In this document: positions 7,994 to 16,118 of the stretch, in pieces
Layout of the letters: every line of letters begins with the position of its first letter
Position numbering within the stretch: position 1 is the stretch's first letter
Assembly: GCA_030632765.1 (NCBI GenBank)
Contig: DAOVUC010000003.1
Location: 1-20,425, forward strand
DNA from: Candidatus Dadabacteria bacterium
GTDB lineage: Bacteria; Desulfobacterota_D; UBA1144; Nemesobacterales; UBA2774
Direction of reading: 5' to 3'
Length of the DNA stretch: 20,425 nt
Program-made: the position numbers and the translations under genes
Notes under the pieces: model-generated
What the model saw: only the letters and a program-made list of their open reading frames with translations
What the model was told of the DNA's origin: nothing
Database searches by the model: none

Positions 7994-9184
7994 ATGCAAA
8001 AAGTAGTTATCTGCGAACCTTTAAGAACCGCAATTGGATCTTTTGGAGGTACTTTGAAAGATACCTCAACGGCCAAATTAGGATCGACAATAGTAAAGGA
8101 AATAATTATTCGGACTGGAATTGATCCTAAAGAAATAGATGACTGTATAATGGGGAATATACTTTCTGCGGGTCAGGGCATGAATATATCGAGACAAGTA
8201 GCGCTTGAATCAGGTTTACCTGTTGAGACTCCGGCTTTTACTATTAACAGGGCCTGTGGTTCTGGGGTTCAGTCAGTAGCGATTGCGGCTCAAGCGATTA
8301 AAGCTGGAGATGCTGAGGCAATTATTGCAGGCGGTGTGGAGAACATGAATCAAGCTCCTTATTATCTTAGTAAAGCACGTTTCGGGTATAAAATGAGCGT
8401 ACCCAAAGATGAGATAGTTGATGGTATGGTCTACGACGCACTATGGGATATTTTCAATGATTATCACATGGGTGTTACTGCTGAGAACCTATCTCTAAAA
8501 TATGATATTAGCAGAGAGGAACAAGACGAATTTGCTTTTAATAGCCAATCAAAATGTAAGACCGCAATGGATAGCGGCAAGTTTAAGGATGAAATAGTTC
8601 CGGTAATGATACCTCAGAGAAAGTCTGATCCGATTGCATTTCAAATTGATGAGCACCCAAGAGGGGATACTACGATTGAAACACTTTCTAAACTAAGACC
8701 GGCTTTTAAGAAAGACGGAACTGTTACCGCAGGTAATGCATCCGGGATAAATGACGGCGCTTCAGCTGTGCTCGTTACCTCTGAGGAGAAATCTAAACAG
8801 CTTGGAATAAAGCCTTTTGCCTCTATATTATCCTACGCTGTTGCAGGAGTTGATCCTTCCATAATGGGAATTGGACCGGTTCCGGCTATACAAAAGGCTC
8901 TGGATAAAGCAGGACTTTCTCTTGATGATATTGATCTATTTGAATTAAATGAAGCATTTGCGGCGCAATCTTTATCAGTGCTGAGAGACCTTCCTATTCC
9001 TGAAAACAAGCTAAATGTGAACGGAGGAGCTATAGCGCTCGGACATCCCGTAGGGGCTTCCGGGACCAGAATTCTTGTTACCTTGCTTCACGAAATGAAA
9101 AAGAGGGAGGATGCGAGATTAGGACTAGCCTCCTTGTGTATCGGCGGCGGTATGGGTATCGCAATGATCGTAGAGAAACAATAG
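7994..9184 (+). CDS. Acetyl-CoA C-acetyltransferase (thiolase)
   Basis: A 396-residue thiolase of the usual size for tetrameric cytosolic enzymes. The acyl-accepting Cys88 sits in NRACGSGVQS. ELNEAFAAQ is at 317-325. His351 is in NGGAIALGHPVGASGTR. Cys382 is in LCIGGGMG. It either condenses two acetyl-CoA to acetoacetyl-CoA or cleaves 3-ketoacyl-CoA. The sequence resembles the biosynthetic acetoacetyl-CoA type, but the direction cannot be fixed here because no hydratase or dehydrogenase genes are adjacent. An ideal SD, AGGAGG, is 7 bases before the ATG. It is transcribed alone and converges on the thioesterase gene with only 27 bases between the stops, and no terminator hairpin is evident in that gap. 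Confidence 0.93.
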   Translation: MQKVVICEPLRTAIGSFGGTLKDTSTAKLGSTIVKEIIIRTGIDPKEIDDCIMGNILSAGQGMNISRQVALESGLPVETPAFTINRACGSGVQSVAIAAQAIKAGDAEAIIAGGVENMNQAPYYLSKARFGYKMSVPKDEIVDGMVYDALWDIFNDYHMGVTAENLSLKYDISREEQDEFAFNSQSKCKTAMDSGKFKDEIVPVMIPQRKSDPIAFQIDEHPRGDTTIETLSKLRPAFKKDGTVTAGNASGINDGASAVLVTSEEKSKQLGIKPFASILSYAVAGVDPSIMGIGPVPAIQKALDKAGLSLDDIDLFELNEAFAAQSLSVLRDLPIPENKLNVNGGAIALGHPVGASGTRILVTLLHEMKKREDARLGLASLCIGGGMGIAMIVEKQ

Positions 9185-9211
9185 ATAGAAATCTAATATA
9201 GTTAAGTAACC

Positions 9212-9670
9212 CTAAGTTTTGTTTTGTATTTCTATGCTATATTTTCGTTCTTTAAACAAAGCCTTGAATTCTTTAGGTACCTGAGCGACTTCGTGTTTTT
9301 CGTAGTGAATAAAAACAATTCCGGTTTTTAATATGGCAACCACCTTACCTGTTTCCTTATTAGTCAATCTGTAAACAAGATCACAGCCATATTTGAGATA
9401 ATCACAAACGGCAATATCTACTGTAACAATATCCCCGTAAAAACCCTCTGATTTATAGTAGATAGCTACATCAGACAAAATCATTGCCGGTCCAAACGCG
9501 TTTAGCTCAGTAAATCCGTGGCTCTTAAATAATCTGACCCTAGCTTCGTGTGCTAAGGATAAAATAGAGTCATGTCCTAAATGCCCGCCGTAATTTATAT
9601 CGCTAATCCTTAGGCTTATATCGGTTGAGTAATCAAATTTTTTAGGGGGGTTTATCTTTATTCTAGTCAT
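9212..9670 (-). CDS. Hotdog-fold acyl-CoA thioesterase family protein
   Basis: A 152-residue protein of the 4-hydroxybenzoyl-CoA thioesterase type. The N-terminal block RISDINYGGHLGHDSILSLA (21-40) followed by HEARVRLFKSHGF corresponds to the family pattern of an Asp, a His and a Glu around the first strand and long helix. YYKSEGFYGDIVTVDIAV and KETGKVVAILKTGIVFI are the following strands. It probably hydrolyses an acyl- or aroyl-CoA in the cytosol, with the substrate unknown. An SD (AGAGG) is 5 bases before the ATG at 9670. A perfect TATAAT about 70 bases upstream on the same strand (9741-9746) could be its -10, though the -35 is poor. It faces the thiolase gene, so a joint role in CoA ester turnover is possible but not shown. 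Confidence 0.82.
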   Translation of the reverse strand: MTRIKINPPKKFDYSTDISLRISDINYGGHLGHDSILSLAHEARVRLFKSHGFTELNAFGPAMILSDVAIYYKSEGFYGDIVTVDIAVCDYLKYGCDLVYRLTNKETGKVVAILKTGIVFIHYEKHEVAQVPKEFKALFKERKYSIEIQNKT

Positions 9671-9776
9671 TAATTCCTCTGGTTCTTAAGATTATTCTCG
9701 TCAAATTTTAGATCGGAAAGAAAAATATATTAATTTGGGAATTATATCTCATACCGATGTAAAATTAAAATGCCGT

Positions 9777-9805
9777 TTGACATTTGTTCGCTCTTTTTCT
9801 AAAGT
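9777..9805 (+). promoter_or_regulatory. Probable promoter of the 182-residue protein gene
   Basis: A perfect TTGACA is followed after 17 bases by TAAAGT (4/6). This lies 41 bases before the ATG. A second TTTGACATT occurs 54 bases further down, just before the SD, giving a short direct repeat that might be chance in this AT-rich gap. Confidence 0.45.
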
Positions 9806-9845
9806 TGTATTATAGCTATTTTGACATTCAAGGGAGGGTCGACAC

Positions 9846-10394
9846 ATGGTAAACCTGAGAAAAATCAGTCCTGCTTCTCTAAAATCATACTTTAGCAAAC
9901 TAGTTAATATGAGCTTTTTCGATCTGGGAAAAGAAAAAGACGACAAAGCGACTATATATCTTACAGATATGCTCACTGAATTTGCTCGGACGGAAAAACT
10001 GTACAAAATAACCGACTCTGAAGGCAAAAAAGTTCAAACGATAGTAGACATGCACCTTCAGAACCAACATAACACAAATCAAAACACCCAAAGAGAACTA
10101 AGAAAATATGTTGGAGACTTCTCCCTTTTTATGAGCGGGATATTTAGAGAATACGTAGACAAGCATTCTTACTTAAGTTACTACGTTACCGAGGGGATGA
10201 AATCGTATTTCGTAGTTTCCAGACTTGATCTTGAAATGGGCAAAGGAGATCCTGTTATTTTCAACAAATTATCGAGAGACTTTGAATTCTACTCAGGGGC
10301 CCTCGACCATATGAGAAAAGTTTATTTCAAATCTGATAAGATAAACGATCCTTCTTCGAACTATTATCACGTACTTTCAAGAATAGAGCATTAA
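9846..10394 (+). CDS. Hypothetical protein, 182 aa
   Basis: I do not recognise a family. The protein is soluble, with no signal peptide or membrane segment. It is rich in Lys, Asp, Tyr and Phe and looks mostly helical. Landmarks are FFDLGKEKDDKATIYLTDML (24-43), a Gln/Asn-rich patch with QNQHNTNQNTQRE near 72-84, and a C-terminal part with SYLSYYVTEGMKSYFVVSRL and SRDFEFYSGALDHMRKVYF. The start is well supported: GGAGG stands 8 bases before the ATG, and a TTGACA promoter lies upstream. It is transcribed alone, divergent from the thioesterase gene and convergent with the monooxygenase gene. The segment LGKEKDDKATIYLTDMLTEF hints at a structural or adaptor protein, but no function should be assigned. 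Confidence 0.8.
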   Translation: MVNLRKISPASLKSYFSKLVNMSFFDLGKEKDDKATIYLTDMLTEFARTEKLYKITDSEGKKVQTIVDMHLQNQHNTNQNTQRELRKYVGDFSLFMSGIFREYVDKHSYLSYYVTEGMKSYFVVSRLDLEMGKGDPVIFNKLSRDFEFYSGALDHMRKVYFKSDKINDPSSNYYHVLSRIEH

Positions 10395-10436
10395 CCTATA
10401 AACAATTTAGTGGAATTCTAAGCAATGCCCTACTTA

Positions 10437-11486
10437 TCACTTCCTGAAGTAAGGCAAGATCTCTTTTGAAATTATATCAAATGATTTTTCTTTATCAGGG
10501 CTAAAATCCCTTAAAAAGAAATGGTCGACCCCGGCCTCTATATATTCTTCAATCCTTTTTATTACATCCTGCTTTGAGCCAGCGATTACAAAATCCATTA
10601 CAATGTCCCGAGAATAATATTTCTCTCCCATCTCTTTGAATTTTCTAAGCATATCACTGTCATTAGGCATAATTTTTGTGTACTTAAGCCCCTTATACTC
10701 ATCATCAATCTCTATATTATAACCTGCTTGAGATAGGAGCTCAGGCCATACAAGCGCATGCTTTACCGGTTCAAGGGTTGAATATGCCTCGTCTTCATCG
10801 CCTGCAATTGAGATAAAGATAAAAAGAGTTTTCTCAATTGCTCCAAGGCTTTTATCCCGCTTTTGAGCACCCTCGTCTACAGCAAGTGATTTTTCCCTAA
10901 ATAATCTTGACGGCATTGCATTGGTAAGCCACCCATCCCCGTATTCTCCCGCAACTCTTAGCGCTCTTGGTCCTGTGGCGGCAATGTAAATCGGTATACC
11001 CTTTTCAGATATCGGATGTATTCTGAGTTCTGCATCGGAAAGATTAAAGAATTCTCCCTCAAAATTAACTGACTCACCTTTCCATAGAGCACGCATAATC
11101 TTTACTGATTCAACAACCCGTGAGAGGGGTTTATTCCACTTAATCCCATAAGGGTCAAGGTTCATTTTCTCTCCATAACCAATGCATACAAAGCTTCTTC
11201 CGTTAGAGATATGATCTATTGTTGCCAGTCTATGAGCAAAAATCGCAGGATGCATCCTATGAGCATCTCCTACGCTTCCAAAGTGTATAGAGCCTGTTTG
11301 AGTGGAGGCAGCCGTTATTACAGACCAAACCTCAGGTGTAAGCCTTTTAGCCATGAAAACAACATGATCTGGAAACCATACAGTATCAAAACCCCCTTCT
11401 TCGGCTTTCTTAGAAAAATCAATCAATCTCTGAACCGACTCTCCAGGTACGGGTGCAGCTATACCGAATTTCACCTTTTTGGACAT
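10437..11486 (-). CDS. Luciferase-like (LLM class) flavin/F420-dependent oxidoreductase
   Basis: A 349-residue TIM-barrel protein of the bacterial luciferase-like monooxygenase family, which uses FMN or coenzyme F420. Family blocks are AEEGGFDTVWFPDH (28-41), VWSVITAASTQTGSI, MHPAIFAHRLATIDHISNGR (78-97), GYGE, and GIPIYIAATGPRALRVAGEY followed by GDGWL. The arrangement resembles methylenetetrahydromethanopterin reductase-like and F420-dependent dehydrogenases. Whether the cell makes F420 cannot be seen here, and the substrate is unknown. I chose the ATG at 11486 because AGGAG lies 8 bases upstream. An in-frame ATG 24 bases earlier would place that SD inside the gene. A TATAAT at 11524-11529 on the complement is a plausible -10 with a weak -35. 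Confidence 0.9.
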   Translation of the reverse strand: MSKKVKFGIAAPVPGESVQRLIDFSKKAEEGGFDTVWFPDHVVFMAKRLTPEVWSVITAASTQTGSIHFGSVGDAHRMHPAIFAHRLATIDHISNGRSFVCIGYGEKMNLDPYGIKWNKPLSRVVESVKIMRALWKGESVNFEGEFFNLSDAELRIHPISEKGIPIYIAATGPRALRVAGEYGDGWLTNAMPSRLFREKSLAVDEGAQKRDKSLGAIEKTLFIFISIAGDEDEAYSTLEPVKHALVWPELLSQAGYNIEIDDEYKGLKYTKIMPNDSDMLRKFKEMGEKYYSRDIVMDFVIAGSKQDVIKRIEEYIEAGVDHFFLRDFSPDKEKSFDIISKEILPYFRK

Positions 11487-11554
11487 ATCTCTTTCTCCTT
11501 CTGAGCTCATTTGCTATAAACAAATTATACATTATCCGATTTTAACTTTTCATC

Positions 11555-11583
11555 TTGATTTTTTTAAATCATAGGGTTATTCT
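11555..11583 (+). promoter_or_regulatory. Possible promoter of the PUR-family gene
   Basis: TTGATT and TATTCT are separated by 17 bases, about 70 bases before the ATG. Each hexamer matches the consensus at 4 of 6 positions. The pairing is tentative. Confidence 0.3.
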
Positions 11584-11652
11584 TTCGACCCATACGCAGT
11601 GAACCACAAATAAAATCCCAAACACAGGGAATGAGGCGGAGGTAGTAAGAAG

Positions 11653-11901
11653 ATGGAAAGAGAAGAAAGAGCAGAGAGAACGGAGAAAGAGCATGCAAGC
11701 AAACACGTTGACATTGAATCCAAAAGATTTTTCTTCGATGTAAAAGAAAACCATAAAGGCAAATATTTGAGAATAACAGAATTAAGCGGTGGTAGATCTT
11801 GTATAGTAATTCCCCTGGGCGGAATAACTCTGTTTAAAGAAAGATTAGGGGAAATAATTGAAGAAGCAGAGAAACTAATAGATACTCCTTCAAGCTTTTA
11901 A
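11653..11901 (+). CDS. PUR-family single-stranded DNA/RNA-binding protein
   Basis: An 82-residue protein with one PUR-type repeat: SKRFFFDVKENHKGKYLRIT (23-42), then ELSGGRSCIVIPLGGITLFKERLGEII. The order is strand, Asn-rich turn, strand, Gly-Gly turn, strand and amphipathic helix, as in the bacterial PUR proteins of spirochaetes and Bacteroidetes, which bind RNA and single-stranded DNA as dimers. The first 20 residues are a highly charged extension (MEREERAERTEKEH), probably disordered or helical. GGAGG lies about 8-10 bases before the ATG. The likely role is post-transcriptional regulation or nucleic-acid chaperoning in the cytosol. It is transcribed alone and converges on lysA. Confidence 0.88.
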   Translation: MEREERAERTEKEHASKHVDIESKRFFFDVKENHKGKYLRITELSGGRSCIVIPLGGITLFKERLGEIIEEAEKLIDTPSSF

Positions 11902-11997
11902 AGCTATGTGCAAAAAGGATAGTTGAAAGAGTAGAATTACTCCTTACTCAATCCTAAAAACTTATATTAAATTACGTTGAATTCATAGCGGAGCTAC

Positions 11998-12032
11998 GCC
12001 GTTAGACTAGCGGACAATCAGCTTCAAACGGC
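11998..12032. repeat. Inverted repeat between the PUR-family gene and lysA
   Basis: GCCGTT (11998-12003) and AACGGC (12027-12032) form a 6-bp perfect stem around a 23-base loop, between two convergent genes. There is no T-run on either side, so it is at best a weak terminator or a remnant. Confidence 0.25.
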
Positions 12033-12042
12033 AAGATACTTT

Positions 12043-13302
12043 CTAGATAAAATCGGGAATTCGCTCGAGGCTAAGTAATTCTTCGTATGTTTCCCTTTCC
12101 CTGACCACTGAGAATTCGCTCCCTTTAACAAGCACCTCGGCAACACGTGGACGGGTATTGTAATTTGAGGACATTACAAAACCATAAGCTCCAGTGCTGA
12201 GTACCACTAATAAATCACCGCTCTTTACCTTGGGAAGCTCTCTATCCTGGGCAAGAAAGTCGCCTGACTCACAGATAGGCCCTACAACATCAACAACCTC
12301 ACTGTCAGAAGAGTCTTGCCTAACAGTTAGAATTTCGTGATAGGATTCATAGAACGCGGGTCTTATAAGATCATTCATCGCCGCATCTACAATAACGAAT
12401 TTTTTTGCGGCTCCTTCTTTAAGATAGAGCACTTTGGTTACCAGCATGCCGGCGTTACCAATTAATGATCTTCCGGGCTCTAACACGAGTTTGTAAGGTT
12501 TATTCGAAAATTCTTTCATAATACTATCAGCATACATTTTCGGGTGAGGCGGTTTATCATCTAACTTGTAGCTTATTCCAAGCCCCCCGCCTATATCTAT
12601 GTATTGAATATTTATTCCTTCGTTTACTAGATCATCTGCAAGCTTGATCAACTTTTTCACAGAATCTACAAACGGGGTCAAGTCAAAAATTTGTGAACCT
12701 ATGTGGGCGTCAATTGCTATTACTGATACCCCTTCCATTGTATTAGCTTCTTTGTAGACCTCGAGCGCTCTTCCAATCTCTATACCGAATTTGCTCTTTT
12801 TAAACCCGGTGGAAATGTAGGGATGAGTTTTGGGATCAATATCGGGGTTTACTCTAAGTGCAACAGGAGCTTTCTTGCCAAGTTCTATACCAATAGAATT
12901 CAAGACATGCAGCTCCTCTTCGGATTCTATATTAAAAAACAGGATTCCAGCTTTTAGAGCTGCCTTCATTTCTTCCCTTGTTTTGCCAACCCCTGAGAAG
13001 ACCGCTTTGCCCAGATCACCTCCCGCACGCTTAACGCGAAGGAGCTCTCCGCCCGATACAATATCAAAACCCGAACCTAGATCTGAAAATGATTTTAGAA
13101 TCGCGAGATTGGAATTAGCCTTAACTGAGTAGCAGATTAACGTATTCATAGCGGAGAAGGCTTCTTTGTAGCTTAAAAAGCTGTCTTTTAAGAATTCATA
13201 ACTGTAAATATAACAGGGCGTTCCTACAGACTCAGCGATTTTTGCTACCGACACTCCTCCGATATGAAATTCACCATCTTTATATTTATATGAGCTGTGC
13301 AT
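12043..13302 (-). CDS. lysA: Diaminopimelate decarboxylase
   Basis: A PLP-dependent, fold-type III enzyme that decarboxylates meso-diaminopimelate to L-lysine, the last lysine step. At 419 residues it is full length. The PLP lysine is Lys61 in CYSVKANSN. Other family blocks are GSGFDIVSGGEL (77-88), AHIGSQ with His200, the phosphate-binding IDIGGGLGI (235-243), EPGRSLIGNAG (275-285) and GPICESGDFLA (341-351) with the substrate-binding Cys344, followed by GAYGFVMSSNYN. AGGGAG lies 10 bases before the ATG. It is downstream of the isomerase-like gene by 95 bases on the same strand and may share its promoter. With ddl it supports a DAP-type peptidoglycan. Confidence 0.96.
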   Translation of the reverse strand: MHSSYKYKDGEFHIGGVSVAKIAESVGTPCYIYSYEFLKDSFLSYKEAFSAMNTLICYSVKANSNLAILKSFSDLGSGFDIVSGGELLRVKRAGGDLGKAVFSGVGKTREEMKAALKAGILFFNIESEEELHVLNSIGIELGKKAPVALRVNPDIDPKTHPYISTGFKKSKFGIEIGRALEVYKEANTMEGVSVIAIDAHIGSQIFDLTPFVDSVKKLIKLADDLVNEGINIQYIDIGGGLGISYKLDDKPPHPKMYADSIMKEFSNKPYKLVLEPGRSLIGNAGMLVTKVLYLKEGAAKKFVIVDAAMNDLIRPAFYESYHEILTVRQDSSDSEVVDVVGPICESGDFLAQDRELPKVKSGDLLVVLSTGAYGFVMSSNYNTRPRVAEVLVKGSEFSVVRERETYEELLSLERIPDFI

Positions 13303-13397
13303 TAATGCGATTCTCCCTGTATGGAATAACCAAGTATTGAATAACCAGAAATTTACACAAATTTAAGTAAATGAGAACATTGAGCGTTCTAAGAATT

Positions 13398-13991
13398 TTA
13401 AATGTTACCCTTGAGATACCTATCCAGGAAATCAAGCCTGTCGTTACCCCAGAACATTTTTTCATCTACAAACATAGTGGGGGCTCCGAAAACTCCCCTT
13501 TCTATTGCTAAACTTGTCTCATCCCTAAGCTTATCCTTTATTTCCTGCTCCGCGATTCTATTTAGAAACCACTGGGTGTTAATCCCGATTTTACCAACCG
13601 CTTCCCCCAAAATCTCAGCCTTGCTTAGATCAACTCCTTGTGTCCAGTAAAGTCTGAACATTTCATGGTTGTACTCAACAAGTTTACCTTTCTCATGAGC
13701 TGCAAACGCCCCTCTCATAGACCTCACGCTGTTTAGAGGAAACAGGTCAGGGAAATTAAAATCCACTCCGTAAAATATCGCGGATTCTTCAAAATCCTGT
13801 CTTAAATAACGGAATTTGTTGTCTATCTGAATCGCAGGCACAGACCCTATCTCATTAAAAACTCCGCCTAGTAAAAACGGCTTCCATTCTAATGTAGCGT
13901 CATTATCTTTGCAAATCTTTTCAATTCTATTTGATGCAATGTACGTATAGGGACTGCTAAAATCATAGTAGAACTCTACCTTTTTACCCAT
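13398..13991 (-). CDS. DsbA-family / 2-hydroxychromene-2-carboxylate isomerase-like protein
   Basis: A 197-residue thioredoxin-fold protein with a helical insertion, of the HCCA isomerase/kappa-class GST type. FYYDFSSPYTYIAS (7-20) carries the conserved Ser in place of a redox Cys pair. KPFLLGGVFNEIGS and the late GVFGAPTMFVDEKMFWGNDR are also typical. HCCA isomerases use glutathione in naphthalene degradation, but most family members have unknown substrates, and no aromatic pathway genes are nearby. There is no signal peptide, so it is cytosolic and not a periplasmic oxidase. I chose the ATG at 13991 since GGAG lies 6 bases upstream. Two earlier in-frame starts overlap or precede that SD. 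A strong promoter sits 33 bases ahead. Confidence 0.87.
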   Translation of the reverse strand: MGKKVEFYYDFSSPYTYIASNRIEKICKDNDATLEWKPFLLGGVFNEIGSVPAIQIDNKFRYLRQDFEESAIFYGVDFNFPDLFPLNSVRSMRGAFAAHEKGKLVEYNHEMFRLYWTQGVDLSKAEILGEAVGKIGINTQWFLNRIAEQEIKDKLRDETSLAIERGVFGAPTMFVDEKMFWGNDRLDFLDRYLKGNI

Positions 13992-14023
13992 CGTTGTCTC
14001 CATTAGCAATTTATTCAGTAGGG

Positions 14024-14052
14024 ATTATAAGAAATGCAGGTACTAATATCAA
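14024..14052 (-). promoter_or_regulatory. Strong sigma-70-type promoter for the isomerase-like gene and perhaps lysA
   Basis: On the complement TTGATA and a perfect TATAAT are separated by 17 bases. The -10 ends 32 bases before the ATG at 13991. It is the best promoter match in the window. Confidence 0.6.
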
Positions 14053-14088
14053 GAAACAAGCTTCCTAATTTCTAAGAGATATTACAAA

Positions 14089-14116
14089 TTGACCCTTCCC
14101 TTCCCTATGCTAAACT
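14089..14116 (+). promoter_or_regulatory. Probable promoter of the hemDE fusion gene
   Basis: TTGACC and TAAACT are separated by 16 bases. The -10 ends 30 bases before the hemDE ATG, leaving a leader of about 20-25 bases without an SD. Confidence 0.4.
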
Positions 14117-14146
14117 CAAATATATCCAAAGCAACTCCAATATATT

Positions 14147-16102
14147 ATGAACAGCCTCTATAATTTTGACGGTCTAAAGGTAACGGCTTTTGAGAGCCGT
14201 AGAGCAAAAGAGATTGAAAAACTGATACGCTATCACGGCGGAGTAGCACGGGTAGCCCCATCAATGCGGGAAATTCCGCTCTCTCAATCAACACAGGCTC
14301 TTAAGTTCGCTAAAAACCTACTAGCAGGGGAATTTGATATAGTAATTCTTATGACCGGTGTGGGTACCCGCACTCTTTTAAAAGCTGTATCAACTAAATA
14401 TCCTGAAAAGGAATTTATAAAGGCGCTTAGGAAAACCACAATAGTCGCACGCGGTCCAAAGCCTGTAGCTGCGCTTCGCGAGATGAAACTTAAACCCAAT
14501 GTAACTGTGCCGGAACCCAACACATGGAGGGACATACTTATTACACTGGATTCAGAGCTCCTACTAAAAGGCAAAAGGGTCGCAGTACAGGAATATGGTA
14601 TCCCCAATAAAGAGTTCATAAGTAGCTTAAGAAAGAAAGGTGCTCGAGTGAGTGCAGTGCCGATTTATAAATGGGCTCTTCCTGAAGACCTGCAACCACT
14701 TCGAGATGCAATAAAATCAATTAAAAATTCCAAAGAAGACATAACAATTTTTACAAGTTCTCAGCAGATATATCATTTATTTGAAATAGCTTCTCAAGAT
14801 GGATCACAGGATGAATTAAAAGAAGGATTTAAAAAAATAGTGATCGCATCAATTGGGCCTACTACGTCGGAGACTTTAAACAGGTTTGGAATAACTGCAG
14901 ACTATGAGCCCGACAGCCCCAAGATGGGGAATCTTATACGTGAAGTAGCCAGAGCCGGAAAAGAACTAGTACGTAAAAAGCGCACTGCGCTTAACAATGG
15001 AGTCAACACGAATAGCTGGCGCCAAGTGGACATGGTATGGAATAAAGGCTCACAGAAAAAAAGAAAGGACATCACTAAAAACTCAGTATTTATGAAAGCT
15101 TGCAGGCTAGAGGAAACTGATTACACACCTGTATGGCTTATGCGCCAAGCAGGCAGATATATGAGGGAATATAGAGAGTTAAGATCAAAAGTATCTTTCT
15201 TGCAGCTGTGTAAAACTCCTGAGCTTGCGGCAGAAGTAACGCTTAGCGCAGTAGACAGATTGAATGTGGATGCGGCAATTATTTTCGCCGACATATTGCT
15301 AATAGTTGAACCACTTGGAGTAGGTCTTGAATTTTCTAAAGGAGAAGGTCCCAGAATTAAAAGACCGGTGCGTTCTGGTAAAGCAGTAGATCGTATAAAT
15401 GATTTTGATCCACAATCACTAAATTATGTATACGACGCACTAAGAATAACCAGAAGAGCGCTTGATCCAAATAAGGCCCTTATCGGATTTGCGGGAGCTC
15501 CTTTCACCGTTGCTTCTTATATGATCGAAGGCGGCGGATCAAGAAACTACGAGAACACCAAGGGGTTAATGCACAGAGACCCCGGGGCCTGGCATACGAT
15601 GATGGAGAAACTCTCTATTGCCACTGCCGCTTACTTAAATAATCAAATTAAAGCAGGTGCGGATGTTGTGCAGTTATTTGATAGCTGGGTGGGATGTCTT
15701 TCGAGAGATGACTACAAAGAATTTGTGCTGCCCCATATGAAAAAACTAATCTCAAAAATTGACAAAGACGCCCCTGTAATTCATTTCGGCACCGGAACCG
15801 GGGCATTATTAGACCTGATTAAAGAATCCGGAAGCCAGGTCATAGGGCTTGACTGGAGGGTCGATTTAGCCAAAGCATGGAGGCAAATAGGTTACGACAA
15901 AGCTGTTCAGGGGAACCTGGACCCAGTGTTACTTTTCTCAACCCCCTCAGAAATCCGCAGGCACACTAAAAAGATATTAGATAAAGCCAAAGATAGACCA
16001 GGGTTCATATTCAACCTGGGTCACGGAATCTTACCCAAGACACCTGTAGATAATGTGCTGGCGCTTATCGACTTTGTTCACGAATATTCAAACAAGAAAT
16101 AA
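14147..16102 (+). CDS. hemDE: Fused uroporphyrinogen-III synthase / uroporphyrinogen decarboxylase (HemD-HemE)
   Basis: A 651-residue bifunctional heme-pathway protein. Residues 8-270 match HemD, with TAFESRRAKEIEKLI, ILMTGVGTRTLLKAV, GPKPVAALRE, a second lobe with AVQEYG, VPIYKWALPEDLQPL, IFTSSQQIYHLFEIA and ASIGPTTSETLNRFG. It closes hydroxymethylbilane to uroporphyrinogen III. Residues 316-651 match HemE, with WLMRQAGRYMREYR (330-343), FADILL with Asp382, GFAGAPFTVASYMIEGG, FDSWVG (511-516), HFGTGT, GLDWRVD and NLGHGILPKTP (623-633). It decarboxylates that product to coproporphyrinogen III. The joint (271-315) is Lys/Arg/Asn-rich. Both domains have normal length, and no SD stands before the internal Met codons, so it should be one chain. 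The ATG at 14147 lacks an SD. ferrochelatase follows after 16 bases. Confidence 0.93.
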   Translation: MNSLYNFDGLKVTAFESRRAKEIEKLIRYHGGVARVAPSMREIPLSQSTQALKFAKNLLAGEFDIVILMTGVGTRTLLKAVSTKYPEKEFIKALRKTTIVARGPKPVAALREMKLKPNVTVPEPNTWRDILITLDSELLLKGKRVAVQEYGIPNKEFISSLRKKGARVSAVPIYKWALPEDLQPLRDAIKSIKNSKEDITIFTSSQQIYHLFEIASQDGSQDELKEGFKKIVIASIGPTTSETLNRFGITADYEPDSPKMGNLIREVARAGKELVRKKRTALNNGVNTNSWRQVDMVWNKGSQKKRKDITKNSVFMKACRLEETDYTPVWLMRQAGRYMREYRELRSKVSFLQLCKTPELAAEVTLSAVDRLNVDAAIIFADILLIVEPLGVGLEFSKGEGPRIKRPVRSGKAVDRINDFDPQSLNYVYDALRITRRALDPNKALIGFAGAPFTVASYMIEGGGSRNYENTKGLMHRDPGAWHTMMEKLSIATAAYLNNQIKAGADVVQLFDSWVGCLSRDDYKEFVLPHMKKLISKIDKDAPVIHFGTGTGALLDLIKESGSQVIGLDWRVDLAKAWRQIGYDKAVQGNLDPVLLFSTPSEIRRHTKKILDKAKDRPGFIFNLGHGILPKTPVDNVLALIDFVHEYSNKK

Positions 16103-16118
16103 CACATCGGAGAATTAA

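Noticed and set aside
9185..9211. Possible bidirectional terminator between thiolase and thioesterase genes
   Set aside because: The 27-base gap has no inverted repeat.
9749..10091. Minus-strand ORFs of 92 and 63 residues
   Set aside because: They overlap the 182-residue plus-strand gene, which has both a promoter and a strong SD.
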